Origin: Nocardioides sp. TRM66260-LWL
GTDB taxonomy: Bacteria; Actinomycetota; Actinomycetes; Propionibacteriales; Nocardioidaceae
Reading direction: 5' to 3'
Assembly (NCBI RefSeq): GCF_020075545.1
Contig: NZ_JAIQZK010000010.1
Location: forward strand, 37,627 to 101,626
Length of the DNA stretch: 64,000 bases
Part shown: positions 43,898-53,021 of the stretch, in pieces
Layout: every line of letters begins with the position of its first letter
Numbering within the stretch: position 1 is the stretch's first letter
Position numbers and translations under genes: made by a program
Notes under the pieces: generated by a model
The model's database searches: none
Told to the model about the DNA's origin: nothing
What the model saw: the letters and a program-made list of their open reading frames with translations, nothing else

Positions 43898-44644
43898 ATG
43901 GCGACGACGCAGGTGCTGGAGCGGTGGACCGCCGGCGAGCACACCGACGAGGACGGCACGACCCACCCGATCTACCGGCAGGGCACCGGCCCGGGCGTGA
44001 TCGTCATCCACGAGATCCCCGGCCTGACGCCCAAGGTCGCCGCTTTCGGCCAGGAGGTCGTCGACGCCGGCTTCACCGTGGTGATGCCGAGCCTCTTCGG
44101 CACCCCGGGCGCGCCGTTCGGCCCGGTGGCGATCGCGCGGGCGATGGCCCAGGTGTGCGTGAGCCGCGAGTTCACCAAGCTCGCGACCCGGCAGACCACG
44201 CCGGTGGCCGGCTGGCTGCGCAGCCTCGCCCGCAGCCTGCACGCCGAGACCGGCGGGCCGGGCGTGGGGGCGCTCGGCATGTGCTTCACCGGCGGCTTCG
44301 CCCTGGCGATGATGGTGGACGAGGCCGTCGCCGCCCCCGTGCTGTGCCAGCCGTCGGTGCCGTTCACCGTCGGCCGCGCCCGCAGCGCCGACCTCAACCT
44401 CTCCCCCGCCGACCTCGACGCCGTCAAGCGCCGGGCCGGCTCCGGATGCCCCGTCCTCGGCGTGCAGTACGCCTCCGACCCGCTCACCGGCACCCGGTTC
44501 GACACCCTCGACCGCGAGCTCGGCCCCGCGTTCCTCCGCGTCGACCTGCCCGGCAAGGGGCACAGCGTCGTCACCGAGCAGCGCGACCAGGGCGCCGTCG
44601 ACCGGATCCTCGGCTTCCTCGACGAGCGCCTGCGATCGGCGTGA
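43898..44644 (+). CDS. Dienelactone hydrolase family protein
   Basis: 248 residues. Alpha/beta hydrolase of the DLH type: IHEIPGLTPKV near 37-48, Cys nucleophile C129 in GALGMCFTGGFAL, and His in GKGHSVVTEQ near 227. DLH enzymes hydrolyse cyclic esters in aromatic degradation, but many members have other substrates. It diverges from the photolyase-like operon over 45 bp and overlaps the next gene by 4 nt (GTGA). No KstR site lies upstream. Confidence 0.88.
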   Translation: MATTQVLERWTAGEHTDEDGTTHPIYRQGTGPGVIVIHEIPGLTPKVAAFGQEVVDAGFTVVMPSLFGTPGAPFGPVAIARAMAQVCVSREFTKLATRQTTPVAGWLRSLARSLHAETGGPGVGALGMCFTGGFALAMMVDEAVAAPVLCQPSVPFTVGRARSADLNLSPADLDAVKRRAGSGCPVLGVQYASDPLTGTRFDTLDRELGPAFLRVDLPGKGHSVVTEQRDQGAVDRILGFLDERLRSA

Positions 44645-45702
44645 GCCGGGGCGCGCCGCGCTCGCGTCGTGCCGCGCTGGCGCTCGTCGTCGGCGCCACC
44701 GTCCTCAGCAGCCTGCTCCTCGGCCTCGCCGGCCTGCCCTCGCCCGTCCTCTTCGGCGGGCTGATCGGCGGCCTGGCACACGCCCTCACGTCCGAGGAGG
44801 GCCTCGAGCTCGCGCCGACGTCGTTCCGGCTCGCCCAGGCGCTGATCGGGGTGACGATCGGCTGCCTGGTCAGCGGCGAGGCGCTGCGCGCCATGGCCGC
44901 CGACCTGCCGACCATCGCGCTCATCACCCTCGGCACGGTCGTCGTGAGCGTCGCCGCGGGCCGCGTGCTGGCGCTGCGCCGCGACGTCTCGCCGGTCACG
45001 GGCGCCTTCGCGCTGATCGCCGGCGGCGCGTCGGGGGTGGTCGCGGTCGCGCGCGACCTCGGCGCGGACGACCGCGTCGTCACCGTCGTGCAGTACCTGC
45101 GCGTGCTGCTGGTGCTGGTGACGCTGCCGATCGTCACGACGACGCTCTTCCACCCGGCGCGCGGCGTCGGCCGGCTGACCACGGACGCCGACCTGCCCGC
45201 CTCCCTCCTCGTCACGGTCCTGGCGGTCGTCGGCGGGCTGGGGCTCGCCCGCGTCGTCCGGTTCCCGACCGCGACCCTGCTCGGCCCGCTCGCCGTCAGC
45301 GCCGTCCTCGCGGCCGGGGGCTGGCTGGGCGGACCCCTGTCGGTGCCGACGCCGCTGCAGTGGCTGGCCTACGGGCTGATCGGCGCCCAGGTGGGCCTGC
45401 GGTTCACCCGGGCCAGCCTGGCGGCGATCGCCCGGATGCTGCCGCTGGTGCTCGCGATCATCGCGACGATGATCGCGGCGACCGCGGCCATGGGAGCCGT
45501 GCTGGCCGCCGTCACGCCGGTCGACGGGCTCACCGCCTACCTGGCGACGACGCCGGGCGGGCTCTTCGCCGTCCTCGCGACGGCCGCCGACAGCGGGGCC
45601 GACGTCACCTACGTGCTGGCGGTGCAGGTGTTCCGGCTGCTGGTCGTGCTCGCGCTCACTCCGGCACTGGCACGCCTGCTCGCAGCGCGTCCCGATCGGT
45701 GA
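44641..45702 (+). CDS. AbrB-family (ammonia-monooxygenase-like) membrane protein
   Basis: 353 residues from GTG 44641, coupled to the dienelactone hydrolase. About ten membrane segments arranged as two repeats, each with the family signature: ALIGVTIGCLVS near 61 and YGLIGAQVGLRFT near 243, plus LIAGGASGVVAVARDLGADDR near 122. The family is annotated as AbrB duplication/transporter; function is poorly known. Its last 47 bp overlap the convergent MFS gene tail to tail. Confidence 0.82.
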   Translation: MSRGAPRSRRAALALVVGATVLSSLLLGLAGLPSPVLFGGLIGGLAHALTSEEGLELAPTSFRLAQALIGVTIGCLVSGEALRAMAADLPTIALITLGTVVVSVAAGRVLALRRDVSPVTGAFALIAGGASGVVAVARDLGADDRVVTVVQYLRVLLVLVTLPIVTTTLFHPARGVGRLTTDADLPASLLVTVLAVVGGLGLARVVRFPTATLLGPLAVSAVLAAGGWLGGPLSVPTPLQWLAYGLIGAQVGLRFTRASLAAIARMLPLVLAIIATMIAATAAMGAVLAAVTPVDGLTAYLATTPGGLFAVLATAADSGADVTYVLAVQVFRLLVVLALTPALARLLAARPDR

Positions 45703-46954
45703 CCGCGCGCGTGGCGCGTCGGTACCGCACGATCTGGATCGCGCCCAGGCCCCAGAGCAGGTACTGCAGGCTCATCGCCCAGCGGAACGCCGAGACCGGG
45801 TAGTCGCTGCCGCCGCCGGGCGTCAGCGCGTCGAGCACGACGCCGATGGCGACGACGAGCACGAGCGTGGCGACGAAGCCGGCGACGTTGACGATGCCGG
45901 TGGCGCTGGCCAGCCGGGAGCCGGGGTTGCTGGTGCGGGCCAGGTCGAAGCCGATCACCGACGCCGGGCCGCCCACGCCGGCCACGACGACCAGCAGCAC
46001 GAGCACGGGCAGCGGCGCCTGCCCCGGCCAGGCGAGCACGAGCGTCCAGGCCGCGGCCATCGCGCCGACGATCGCGAGCACCATCGTCGAGCGGTGCCAC
46101 GGGTGGCGGCTGATCAGCCCGCCGAGCACGGGGCCGGCCAGGACGACGGCGACGGTCATCACGGTGAGCAGGACGCCGGCCTCGGCGTCGCTGCGTCCCT
46201 CGCCGCGCACGAGGAACGGGTAGCCCCACAGCAGCGCGAGCACATTGGCGCTGAACGGCGTGCAGAAGTGCACCCAGAAGCCCAGGCGGGTGCCGGGCTG
46301 GGCCCACGACGCCGCCAGGCTCGCGCGCATCGCCGGCAGCGAGAGCGTCTCGCCTCGGACGCTCCGCGAGGTGGGGCCGTCGCGCAGGACGAGCAGACCG
46401 AGCGCGGCCACCGCCAGGCTCAGCACGGCGGTGACCAGGTAGGCGCGGGTCCAGCCGAGAGTGCCGAGCGCCCAGGTCATCGGGATGGCGGCGCCGATCG
46501 ACCCGAGCTGGCCGACGGTGCCGGTCACCTGGGTCATGAACGGGATCCGGCGCCGCGGGAACCACGACGACAGCAGCCGGATGACGCAGATGAACGTCAT
46601 CGCGTCGCCGGCCCCGACGAGGAACCGCGCGCCGAGCGCCACCGGGTACGACGCTGCGAGCGCGAAGGTGGCCTCGCCGACCGCGATCACCGCTGCCCCG
46701 GTGAGGGCGACGAGCCGAGGCCCGAACCGGTCGACGGCGAGGCCGACCGGGATCTGCAGGCCGGCGTAGACCGCCAGCTGGAGCATCGTGAACGACGCCA
46801 GCTGCGAGGCGGAGATGTCGAAGCGCTCGGCCGCGGCCAGACCCGCGACGGCCAGGGACGACCGGTGGAAGACGGCCAGGGTGTACATCGCCAGGGCGAC
46901 GCCCCACACCGTCCAGGCGGTGCGGGATCCTCTCCAGTCCTCCGCCGCGCTCAC
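45656..46954 (-). CDS. MFS transporter
   Basis: 432 residues, about 12 membrane segments. It has the motif-A-like loop VGLAVDRFGPRLVAL between segments 2 and 3, FLVGAGDAMTFICVIRLLSSW and GPVLGGLISRHPWHRS in the second half. It resembles nitrate/sugar-phosphate-type exporters only generally; the substrate cannot be named. It is convergent with the AbrB-type gene (47-bp overlap of coding ends). Upstream is a very small membrane-protein gene in the same direction. Confidence 0.88.
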   Translation of the reverse strand: MSAAEDWRGSRTAWTVWGVALAMYTLAVFHRSSLAVAGLAAAERFDISASQLASFTMLQLAVYAGLQIPVGLAVDRFGPRLVALTGAAVIAVGEATFALAASYPVALGARFLVGAGDAMTFICVIRLLSSWFPRRRIPFMTQVTGTVGQLGSIGAAIPMTWALGTLGWTRAYLVTAVLSLAVAALGLLVLRDGPTSRSVRGETLSLPAMRASLAASWAQPGTRLGFWVHFCTPFSANVLALLWGYPFLVRGEGRSDAEAGVLLTVMTVAVVLAGPVLGGLISRHPWHRSTMVLAIVGAMAAAWTLVLAWPGQAPLPVLVLLVVVAGVGGPASVIGFDLARTSNPGSRLASATGIVNVAGFVATLVLVVAIGVVLDALTPGGGSDYPVSAFRWAMSLQYLLWGLGAIQIVRYRRATRAVTDRDALRAGVPVPE

Positions 46955-47009
46955 CGATCGATCATCCGTCGACTCCCGCTACGAGCGCGAATCGACGGAC
47001 GGCGGCGGG

Positions 47010-47159
47010 CTAGCCGCCGAAGGCCGAGACGAGGGTCGCGAGGGCCAGCATCAGCAGGGCGAAGAACAGCACCGCGGCGGTGGCGGCGGCGCCGGCCTTG
47101 ACGAGTCGGTCGCGCCGACTCGTCGCCGTGGGGGCGTGGGGATCGGGGGTGGCGCTCAT
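47010..47159 (-). CDS. 49-residue single-pass membrane protein
   Basis: ATG 47159 to TAG 47010. A polar N-terminus (MSATPDPHAPTATSRRDRLV) is followed by one membrane helix (AAATAAVLFFALLMLALATL) and a short tail SAFGG. The positively charged RRDR before the helix suggests N-in topology. It lies between uvrB and the MFS gene in the same direction. No family is recognised; composition and topology support it being real. Confidence 0.6.
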   Translation of the reverse strand: MSATPDPHAPTATSRRDRLVKAGAAATAAVLFFALLMLALATLVSAFGG

Positions 47160-47218
47160 GCGCGGACGCTAGCCCGTCGGACGACCGGTGTCAGCCGCTC
47201 CGGCGGAGCCGGCACCCC

Positions 47219-49357
47219 TCACTGGGTGGCCGCCATCATCTGCCGCAGCTCCTTCTTCAGCTCCGAGATCTCGTCGCGCAGCCGGGCCGCGACCTCGAAC
47301 TGCAGGTCGGTGGCCGCCTGGCGCATCTGGTCGGTGAGCTGCTGGATGAGCTGGGCGAGGTCGCTGCTCGGGATCCCGGTGAGGTCGGCGGCACCGCCGG
47401 AGTGCTTCTCGCCGAGCATCGGCGTCGGGGACTTCCCCTTGCCCGCCTTGCCGGCCCGGCCCTTGGCCTCGGTGCCCGCCCAGGTCTCGAGCAGCGCCTG
47501 GGTGGACTCGTCCTCGCGCGCGAGCATCTCGGTGATGTCGGCGATCTTCTTGCGCAGCGGCTGCGGGTCGATGCCGTGCTCGGTGTTGTAGGCGATCTGC
47601 TTGGCCCGGCGCCGGTTGGTCTCCTCGATCGCCGACTCCATCGACGGCGTGATGCGGTCGGCGTACATGTGCACCTGGCCGAAGACGTTGCGCGCCGCGC
47701 GGCCGATGGTCTGGATGAGCGACTTGTCGGAGCGGAGGAAGCCCTCCTTGTCGGCGTCGAGGATCGAGACCAGCGAGACCTCGGGCAGGTCGAGGCCCTC
47801 GCGCAGCAGGTTGATGCCGACGAGCACGTCGTACTCCCCCAGCCGCAGGTCGCGCAGGAGCTCGATGCGCTTGAGAGTGTCGACCTCGGAGTGCAGGTAG
47901 CGGGTGCGCAGGCCGGCGTCGAGGAGGTAGTCGGTGAGGTCCTCGGACATCTTCTTGGTGAGCGTCGTGACGAGCACCCGCTCGTTGCGCTCGGTGCGCA
48001 GCCGGATCTCGTGGATGAGGTCGTCGATCTGGCCCTTCGTCGGCTTGACGATCACCTCGGGGTCGACGAGGCCGGTCGGCCGGATGATCTGCTCGACGAC
48101 GTGCGGCGGGGTGCTGCCGCCGGCCTTGTCGAGCTCGTAGTCGCCGGGGGTCGCGGAGAGGTAGATGGTCTGGCCGATGCGCTCGAGGAACTCCTCCCAG
48201 CGCAGCGGGCGGTTGTCCATGGCGCTGGGCAGCCGGAAGCCGAACTCGACGAGGTTGCGCTTGCGGGACATGTCGCCCTCGTACATGCCGCCGATCTGCG
48301 GCACGGTGACGTGCGACTCGTCGATGACGAGCACGAAGTCCTCGGGGAAGTAGTCGAGCAGGCAGTTCGGCGCCGAGCCGCGCGGGCGGCCGTCGATGTG
48401 CATCGAGTAGTTCTCGATGCCCGAGCACGAGCCGACCTGGCGCATCATCTCGATGTCGTACGTGGTGCGCATGCGCAGCCGCTGGGCCTCCAGCAGCTTG
48501 CCCTCCCGCTCGAAGACCGCGAGCTGCTCCTCGAGCTCGGCCTCGATGCCGGCGATCGCCCGCTCCATCCGCTCGGGGCCGGCCACGTAGTGCGTGGCCG
48601 GGAAGACGTAGAGCTCGTCGTCCTCGGTGAGCACCTCGCCGGTGACGGCGTGGAGCGTCATCAGCCGCTCGATCTCGTCGCCGAAGAACTCGATGCGCAC
48701 GGCGTGCTCCTCGTAGACCGGGAAGATCTCGAGGGTGTCGCCCCGCACCCGGAAGGTGCCGCGGGTGAAGGTGAGGTCGTTGCGGGTGTACTGGATCTCG
48801 ACCAGGCGCCGCAGGATCGAGTCGCGGTCGTGCTCCTCGCCGACGCGCAGCCGGATCATCCGGTCGACGTACTCCTGCGGGGTGCCCAGGCCGTAGATGC
48901 ACGACACGGTCGAGACGACGATGACGTCGCGCCGGGTGAGCAGCGAGTTCGTGGCCGAGTGGCGCAGCCGCTCGACCTCCTCGTTGATCGAGGAGTCCTT
49001 CTCGATGTAGGTGTCGGTCTGGGGGACGTACGCCTCGGGCTGGTAGTAGTCGTAGTAGGAGACGAAGTACTCGACCGCGTTGTCGGGGTACAGCTGACGC
49101 AGCTCGTTGGCGAACTGGGCGGCCAGCGTCTTGTTCGGCTGCAGGACCAGCAGCGGACGCTGCACCTGCTCGGCCACCCACGCCACCGTGGCCGTCTTGC
49201 CGGTGCCGGTGGCGCCGAGCAGCACGACGTCCTGCTCGCCGCCCTGCAGGCGGCGGGTGATCTCCGCGATCGCGGCCGGCTGGTCGCCCGCGGGGGCGTA
49301 GTCGGAGACGACCTTGAAGGGGGCGACGCGGCGCTCGAGATCGGTGACGGGACGCAT
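47219..49357 (-). CDS. uvrB: Excinuclease ABC subunit B
   Basis: 712 residues, full length. Walker [12 protein letters not shown] at 48-58, the beta-hairpin tyrosines [12 protein letters not shown] near 104, [11 protein letters not shown] in motif [14 protein letters not shown] in motif VI, and a C-terminal UVR domain ([19 protein letters not shown]) for UvrC contact. The protein loads onto damaged DNA with UvrA and guides UvrC incision. The start at 49357 ([14 protein letters not shown]) matches the actinobacterial pattern. It is the housekeeping anchor of this part of the window. Confidence 0.97.
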   Translation of the reverse strand: MRPVTDLERRVAPFKVVSDYAPAGDQPAAIAEITRRLQGGEQDVVLLGATGTGKTATVAWVAEQVQRPLLVLQPNKTLAAQFANELRQLYPDNAVEYFVSYYDYYQPEAYVPQTDTYIEKDSSINEEVERLRHSATNSLLTRRDVIVVSTVSCIYGLGTPQEYVDRMIRLRVGEEHDRDSILRRLVEIQYTRNDLTFTRGTFRVRGDTLEIFPVYEEHAVRIEFFGDEIERLMTLHAVTGEVLTEDDELYVFPATHYVAGPERMERAIAGIEAELEEQLAVFEREGKLLEAQRLRMRTTYDIEMMRQVGSCSGIENYSMHIDGRPRGSAPNCLLDYFPEDFVLVIDESHVTVPQIGGMYEGDMSRKRNLVEFGFRLPSAMDNRPLRWEEFLERIGQTIYLSATPGDYELDKAGGSTPPHVVEQIIRPTGLVDPEVIVKPTKGQIDDLIHEIRLRTERNERVLVTTLTKKMSEDLTDYLLDAGLRTRYLHSEVDTLKRIELLRDLRLGEYDVLVGINLLREGLDLPEVSLVSILDADKEGFLRSDKSLIQTIGRAARNVFGQVHMYADRITPSMESAIEETNRRRAKQIAYNTEHGIDPQPLRKKIADITEMLAREDESTQALLETWAGTEAKGRAGKAGKGKSPTPMLGEKHSGGAADLTGIPSSDLAQLIQQLTDQMRQAATDLQFEVAARLRDEISELKKELRQMMAATQ

Positions 49358-49414
49358 GCTGCGAGACTACGGTGGCCCACCGACAGTCCTCCCCGCCCGA
49401 CAGGAGCACCCCTC

Positions 49415-49714
49415 ATGGCCCTCGGTCTCAACCCGGTCGGCGACGTCCTCAAGCGCGCCGACAAGGTGCTCGCCGGCGCCGGCGCCACCCTCGACGTCGT
49501 CGAGGGCAAGCTGGAGAACGTCGACGCCACCCTGGCGAAGGTCGACGCCCGGATGACCACGGTCGACGCCACCCTCGCCGAGACCCGCGAGGTGCTGGGT
49601 CAGGTGCAGGGCCTGCTGGCCGAGCTCACCGAGGAGATCGCGCTGATCCGCCAGATCCCCGAGCTGCGCGCCCGCCTCGACGAGGTGCACGCGGCGGTGA
49701 CCGCCGGGGCCTGA
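49415..49714 (+). CDS. Small heptad-repeat coiled-coil protein
   Basis: 99 residues from ATG 49415 with AGGAG ten bases upstream. About residues 33-81 form seven consecutive heptads with a hydrophobic first position: LENVDAT, LAKVDAR, MTTVDAT, LAETREV, LGQVQGL, LAELTEE, IALIRQI. Ala/Val at the fourth position is also regular. This predicts a straight coiled coil, probably a dimer or trimer. There is no signal or membrane helix. It is divergent from uvrB over 57 bp. Function is unknown. Confidence 0.75.
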   Translation: MALGLNPVGDVLKRADKVLAGAGATLDVVEGKLENVDATLAKVDARMTTVDATLAETREVLGQVQGLLAELTEEIALIRQIPELRARLDEVHAAVTAGA

Positions 49715-49758
49715 GCCCCGGACGGCCACCGCGTCACCGGCTCACCGCGGCCGGGTCG

Positions 49759-50745
49759 TCAGGACAGCCGGCCGAGCCAGTCGGTGCCGTTGAGCGCCCA
49801 CGCGGCGTTCGTGCCGGCGGGGTCGTTCCAGCCGTCGTAGAGCGTGTTGCCGGACTGGCCGGTGCCGTCGTCGACCGGCGAGGAGTCGCCCCACAGGATC
49901 ACCCGGCCCGAGCCGAACGTGCTGACCGCGATGAAGCAGCCGGTGCTGCCGGTGTTCGAGACGCCGGCCCGGTAGAGCAGGCACTTCGCGTTCGGGTTGG
50001 CCGCGGTGGAGAGGGTGGAGGTCGTCGCGCCGCGCAGGATCGACGTCGAGGCGGTCCCCCAGGCGCCCTTCACGACCGGGTGCGTCGAGGCGCCCGAGCC
50101 GAGGTTCGCGGTGTTCTCGCTGCTGATGTTCTGGTAGGCGACGGTGAGGCCGAACGGGTTCGTGTCGTCGACGCCGTTGCTGCTGAACAGCTGGTTGGCG
50201 ATGTCGACGGAGTCGACGCCGTCGTTGTTCCGGTCGGACTGGTCGTGGTCGACGATCAGGTACAGCCCGCCGCCGTTCTGCACGAACGTCATGATCGCCT
50301 TGCGCTCGGCGGCGGTGAAGGCCGTGTTGGGCTCGTCGATCACCAGCACGTCGTAGTTGGCGAGGTCCTGCGCGTTGGAGGTCGAGCCGTAGGTCAGCGA
50401 CCGGCCCGACGGGTTGGTCGCGAGCCGGTACTCGGTGGGGTACTGCGCGAGGCTGACGCCCCAGGCCGAGATCGCGCCCGTCCAGTCGGTCTCGACCGTG
50501 GGGGCCGACTTCTGGTTGTAGGGGCTGGGCTGCGAGGTGGAGATGATCCAGTCGGCGTTGCCGGCCGTCTGGGCGTGCGCGTTGTCGAAGAGGACGCGCA
50601 GCGGCGTGGCCGCGCCGGCCGGCGGGGCGGCGCCCGGGACGGCGGGCAGCGCGGCGGTCAGGCCGCCGGCCACGAGGGCGACGGCGCCGACCCCGAGGGC
50701 GGCGGCGCGGGCGGGACGGGCGAGGTGGGGGCGCGGAAGGCGCAC
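49759..50745 (-). CDS. Secreted protein with a DUF4350/GATase-like domain
   Basis: 328 residues from GTG 50745, with GGAG just upstream. Long Sec signal with basic start and Ala-rich core (about 1-45). The mature part begins LRVLFDNAHAQTAGNADWI and contains LANYDVLVIDEPNTAFTAAE and IMTFVQNGGGLYLIVDHDQS, typical of class-I glutamine-amidotransferase-like (DUF4350) modules, and ends with GSGRVILWGDSSPVDDGTGQ. DNNDG-like acidic stretches might bind calcium. It lies just after the mce operon and reads the same way, but is 114 bp beyond mceF and unlike mce-associated proteins. Function is unknown. Confidence 0.78.
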   Translation of the reverse strand: MRLPRPHLARPARAAALGVGAVALVAGGLTAALPAVPGAAPPAGAATPLRVLFDNAHAQTAGNADWIISTSQPSPYNQKSAPTVETDWTGAISAWGVSLAQYPTEYRLATNPSGRSLTYGSTSNAQDLANYDVLVIDEPNTAFTAAERKAIMTFVQNGGGLYLIVDHDQSDRNNDGVDSVDIANQLFSSNGVDDTNPFGLTVAYQNISSENTANLGSGASTHPVVKGAWGTASTSILRGATTSTLSTAANPNAKCLLYRAGVSNTGSTGCFIAVSTFGSGRVILWGDSSPVDDGTGQSGNTLYDGWNDPAGTNAAWALNGTDWLGRLS

Positions 50746-50859
50746 GGGTGCTCCGTTCGTCGGTGGGCCGCCCCGAGTGGCGACCCGGCCGCCGGCCATC
50801 CTGCCCACCGCGGCGCCGGCCCACCCCGGGGGCGCGCCGTCGCCGCGGTGAACAGCCGG

Positions 50860-51945
50860 CTACGACCCGGGGGCGTAGGCGGCGCCGCGCTGCGGGCCCC
50901 CGGCGGCCGGGCACGCGCCCGTCGTCGGCAGGGCTCGGGGGCCGATGTCGCGGGGCTCGCGCTGCGGCGTGCCGTACCGGCACCGGGCGTCGTCCTTCAG
51001 CACGATCGAGATGAACAGCTTGTCGTCGTGCACGACCTTCTGGAGCGTGGCGAGCCCCGGCGCGTACTGCGTGAGGAGCTCGCGGAACCCGGCGTCCTGG
51101 CGGGTCAGGATGTCGCCGAGCACGAGCCCGCGGGAGAGGAAGTCGGGCAGGACGGCCCGGGCGTCGGCGATCAGCCGGTCGAGCTGGGCGAGCTGCCCGG
51201 GCGTGCGGTCGATGAGCCGCCGCAGTCGCGGGTCGTAGGCCCGCAGGAAGCCGGCCAGGCTCTTGGCCGAGGTGCCGAGCTCACCGAGCTGCACGCGGTT
51301 GTCGGTGATCGCGCCCGTCGCGGGCTCGAGGTTCCGCAGCAGCCGGGCCGTCTCGGGGTAGGCGCGGTCGAGCTCGTCGAGCAGCAGGCCGGCCTGGTCG
51401 ACCAGGCGCCCGATGTCCTGGCCCGTGCCGCGCAGACCGGTGGAGAGCTCGGTGAGGAGGCTGCGCAGCTTGCGGTCGTCGATCTGGTCGAGCAGCCGGC
51501 TCACGGCCACCACGGTGTTGCCGAGGGTCGCGGGCAGGTCGTCGGCCCTGGCCTGCAGCGTCGAGCCGTCGGTCAGGTAGGGCCCGCCGGTGCGACGGGG
51601 CTGCAGGTCGAGGTACTGCTCGCCCACCGGCGAGAGGCTGCGCACCTGGACGCGCGTGTCGGCCGGCACCTCGAGGTCGTTGATCCGCGCGGTGGCCACC
51701 ACGCCGTCCGGGGTCACCGAGATGTCGGTGACGCGGCCGACGCTGACGCCGCGGTAGGTGACCGCCGAGCCCTCGAAGAGCCCGCCGGTGGCGCTCATCG
51801 TCACGCGCACGTCGATCGGCTGCGCGGTGAGCGGGCGGTCGAGCACGCCGCCGAAGAGGTAGGCGACGGTGACCACGAGCACCCCGACGACGCCGACGGC
51901 GGAGAGGTACAGCCGGTTCGCCACCAGGCTCCGCAGGCGGCTCAT
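50860..51945 (-). CDS. mceF: MCE-family protein MceF
   Basis: 361 residues. N-terminal membrane anchor (VVGVLVVTVAYLFGGVL), then the MCE domain with VTYRGVSVGRVTDISVTPDG near 63-82, then a long helical part with LL-rich repeats (about 150-300). It is the sixth substrate-binding subunit of the importer, anchored outside the membrane. The C-terminal tail is Gly/Pro/Ala-rich with a Cys pair (ARCRYG, TGACPAAG). It overlaps mceE by 4 nt and closes the operon. Confidence 0.9.
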   Translation of the reverse strand: MSRLRSLVANRLYLSAVGVVGVLVVTVAYLFGGVLDRPLTAQPIDVRVTMSATGGLFEGSAVTYRGVSVGRVTDISVTPDGVVATARINDLEVPADTRVQVRSLSPVGEQYLDLQPRRTGGPYLTDGSTLQARADDLPATLGNTVVAVSRLLDQIDDRKLRSLLTELSTGLRGTGQDIGRLVDQAGLLLDELDRAYPETARLLRNLEPATGAITDNRVQLGELGTSAKSLAGFLRAYDPRLRRLIDRTPGQLAQLDRLIADARAVLPDFLSRGLVLGDILTRQDAGFRELLTQYAPGLATLQKVVHDDKLFISIVLKDDARCRYGTPQREPRDIGPRALPTTGACPAAGGPQRGAAYAPGS

Positions 51946-53021
51946 CGGACGCCTCCCCGCGCCGCGGCGGCGTCGAGCCGGTCGAGTCCGGCGCGTCGGA
52001 GCGCGAGCTGCTGCACCGGGACGAGGTCGGTGGCCGCCCGGCGCCGCGCCGGCGCGTTCAGCCCGTCGAGCCGGAGCTTGACGCCGAGGTTGAGGTAGTC
52101 GCCCGGGACGACGCCCGCCAGCGCCTTGTCGAGCGTCACCAGCGACTCCAGGGAGGCGCGGTACTCCGGCCCGGCGTCGGCGGCCGTGCGCAGCACCGAG
52201 GCCGCGGAGCGCAGCGAGGCCAGCAGGTTGGCGCGGGTGGCCTCGACCGTCTGGTTCGCCACGCCCGCGAACGCGTCGAGCTGGGCGAGCAGGCGGGTGA
52301 GGTCGGGCGTGAGGTCGCGCAGCACCCGCGCTGCGGGCTGGACGTCGCGCAGCGCGGCGTCGACCGTGCTCTGCCGCGAGCGCAGCAGCCGGCTGACCGA
52401 GGCCAGCGAGCGCAGCGCGCGGTCGAGGTCGGCCGTGGTGGCGTTCGCCTGGCCGAGCACCCGGTTCGTGCGGTCGAGCAGCCCGCGGATGCGCTGCTCG
52501 CGGCCGCCGAGAGCCGCGTCGAGCTCCTCGGTGATGGTCTGCAGCTGCGCCAGACCGCCGCCGTTCACGAGCAGGGACGCCTGGGAGAGGGTGTCCTCGA
52601 CGGTCGGGGCGGTGCTGGTGCGGTCGCGTCCGAGCACGGCGCCGTCGCGCAGCAGCGGGCCCGTCGCGGGGTTCGAGACGTCGACGAAGAGCTCGCCGAG
52701 CGGCGTGGTGTAGCGCAGCCGGGCGCTGGCGCCGCGGCGCAGGCCGGCGGCGGTGGAGACGTCAAAGGTGACGCGGGCGCGGAAGTCGCGGGCGGTCACC
52801 GAGGTGACCCGGCCGCTGTCGACGCCGTCGACCTTCACCACCGCGCCCTGGGCGAGGTTGAGCGCCTCGTCGAAGTCGGCGGTGACGGCGATGGTGTCGC
52901 CGGAGACGCCGGCGGCGGGCAGGACGTCGTCCAATCGCGGGCCGCTGCTGCAGGAGGCGAGCGCGGGGGCGACGAGCAGGGCGAGCAGGGCGCCGAGCAG
53001 GGCTGTGCGCAGGCGGGTCAT
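51942..53021 (-). CDS. mceE: MCE-family lipoprotein MceE
   Basis: 359 residues. Lipoprotein signal with lipobox LASC (Cys24), then an MCE domain (VVKVDGVDSGRVTSVTARDF) and a helical needle-type region with repeated LDRALRSLASV-like segments. MceE is the lipid-anchored subunit (LprN type) in mycobacterial Mce complexes. It is coupled at both ends by 4-nt overlaps. Confidence 0.9.
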   Translation of the reverse strand: MTRLRTALLGALLALLVAPALASCSSGPRLDDVLPAAGVSGDTIAVTADFDEALNLAQGAVVKVDGVDSGRVTSVTARDFRARVTFDVSTAAGLRRGASARLRYTTPLGELFVDVSNPATGPLLRDGAVLGRDRTSTAPTVEDTLSQASLLVNGGGLAQLQTITEELDAALGGREQRIRGLLDRTNRVLGQANATTADLDRALRSLASVSRLLRSRQSTVDAALRDVQPAARVLRDLTPDLTRLLAQLDAFAGVANQTVEATRANLLASLRSAASVLRTAADAGPEYRASLESLVTLDKALAGVVPGDYLNLGVKLRLDGLNAPARRRAATDLVPVQQLALRRAGLDRLDAAAARGGVR

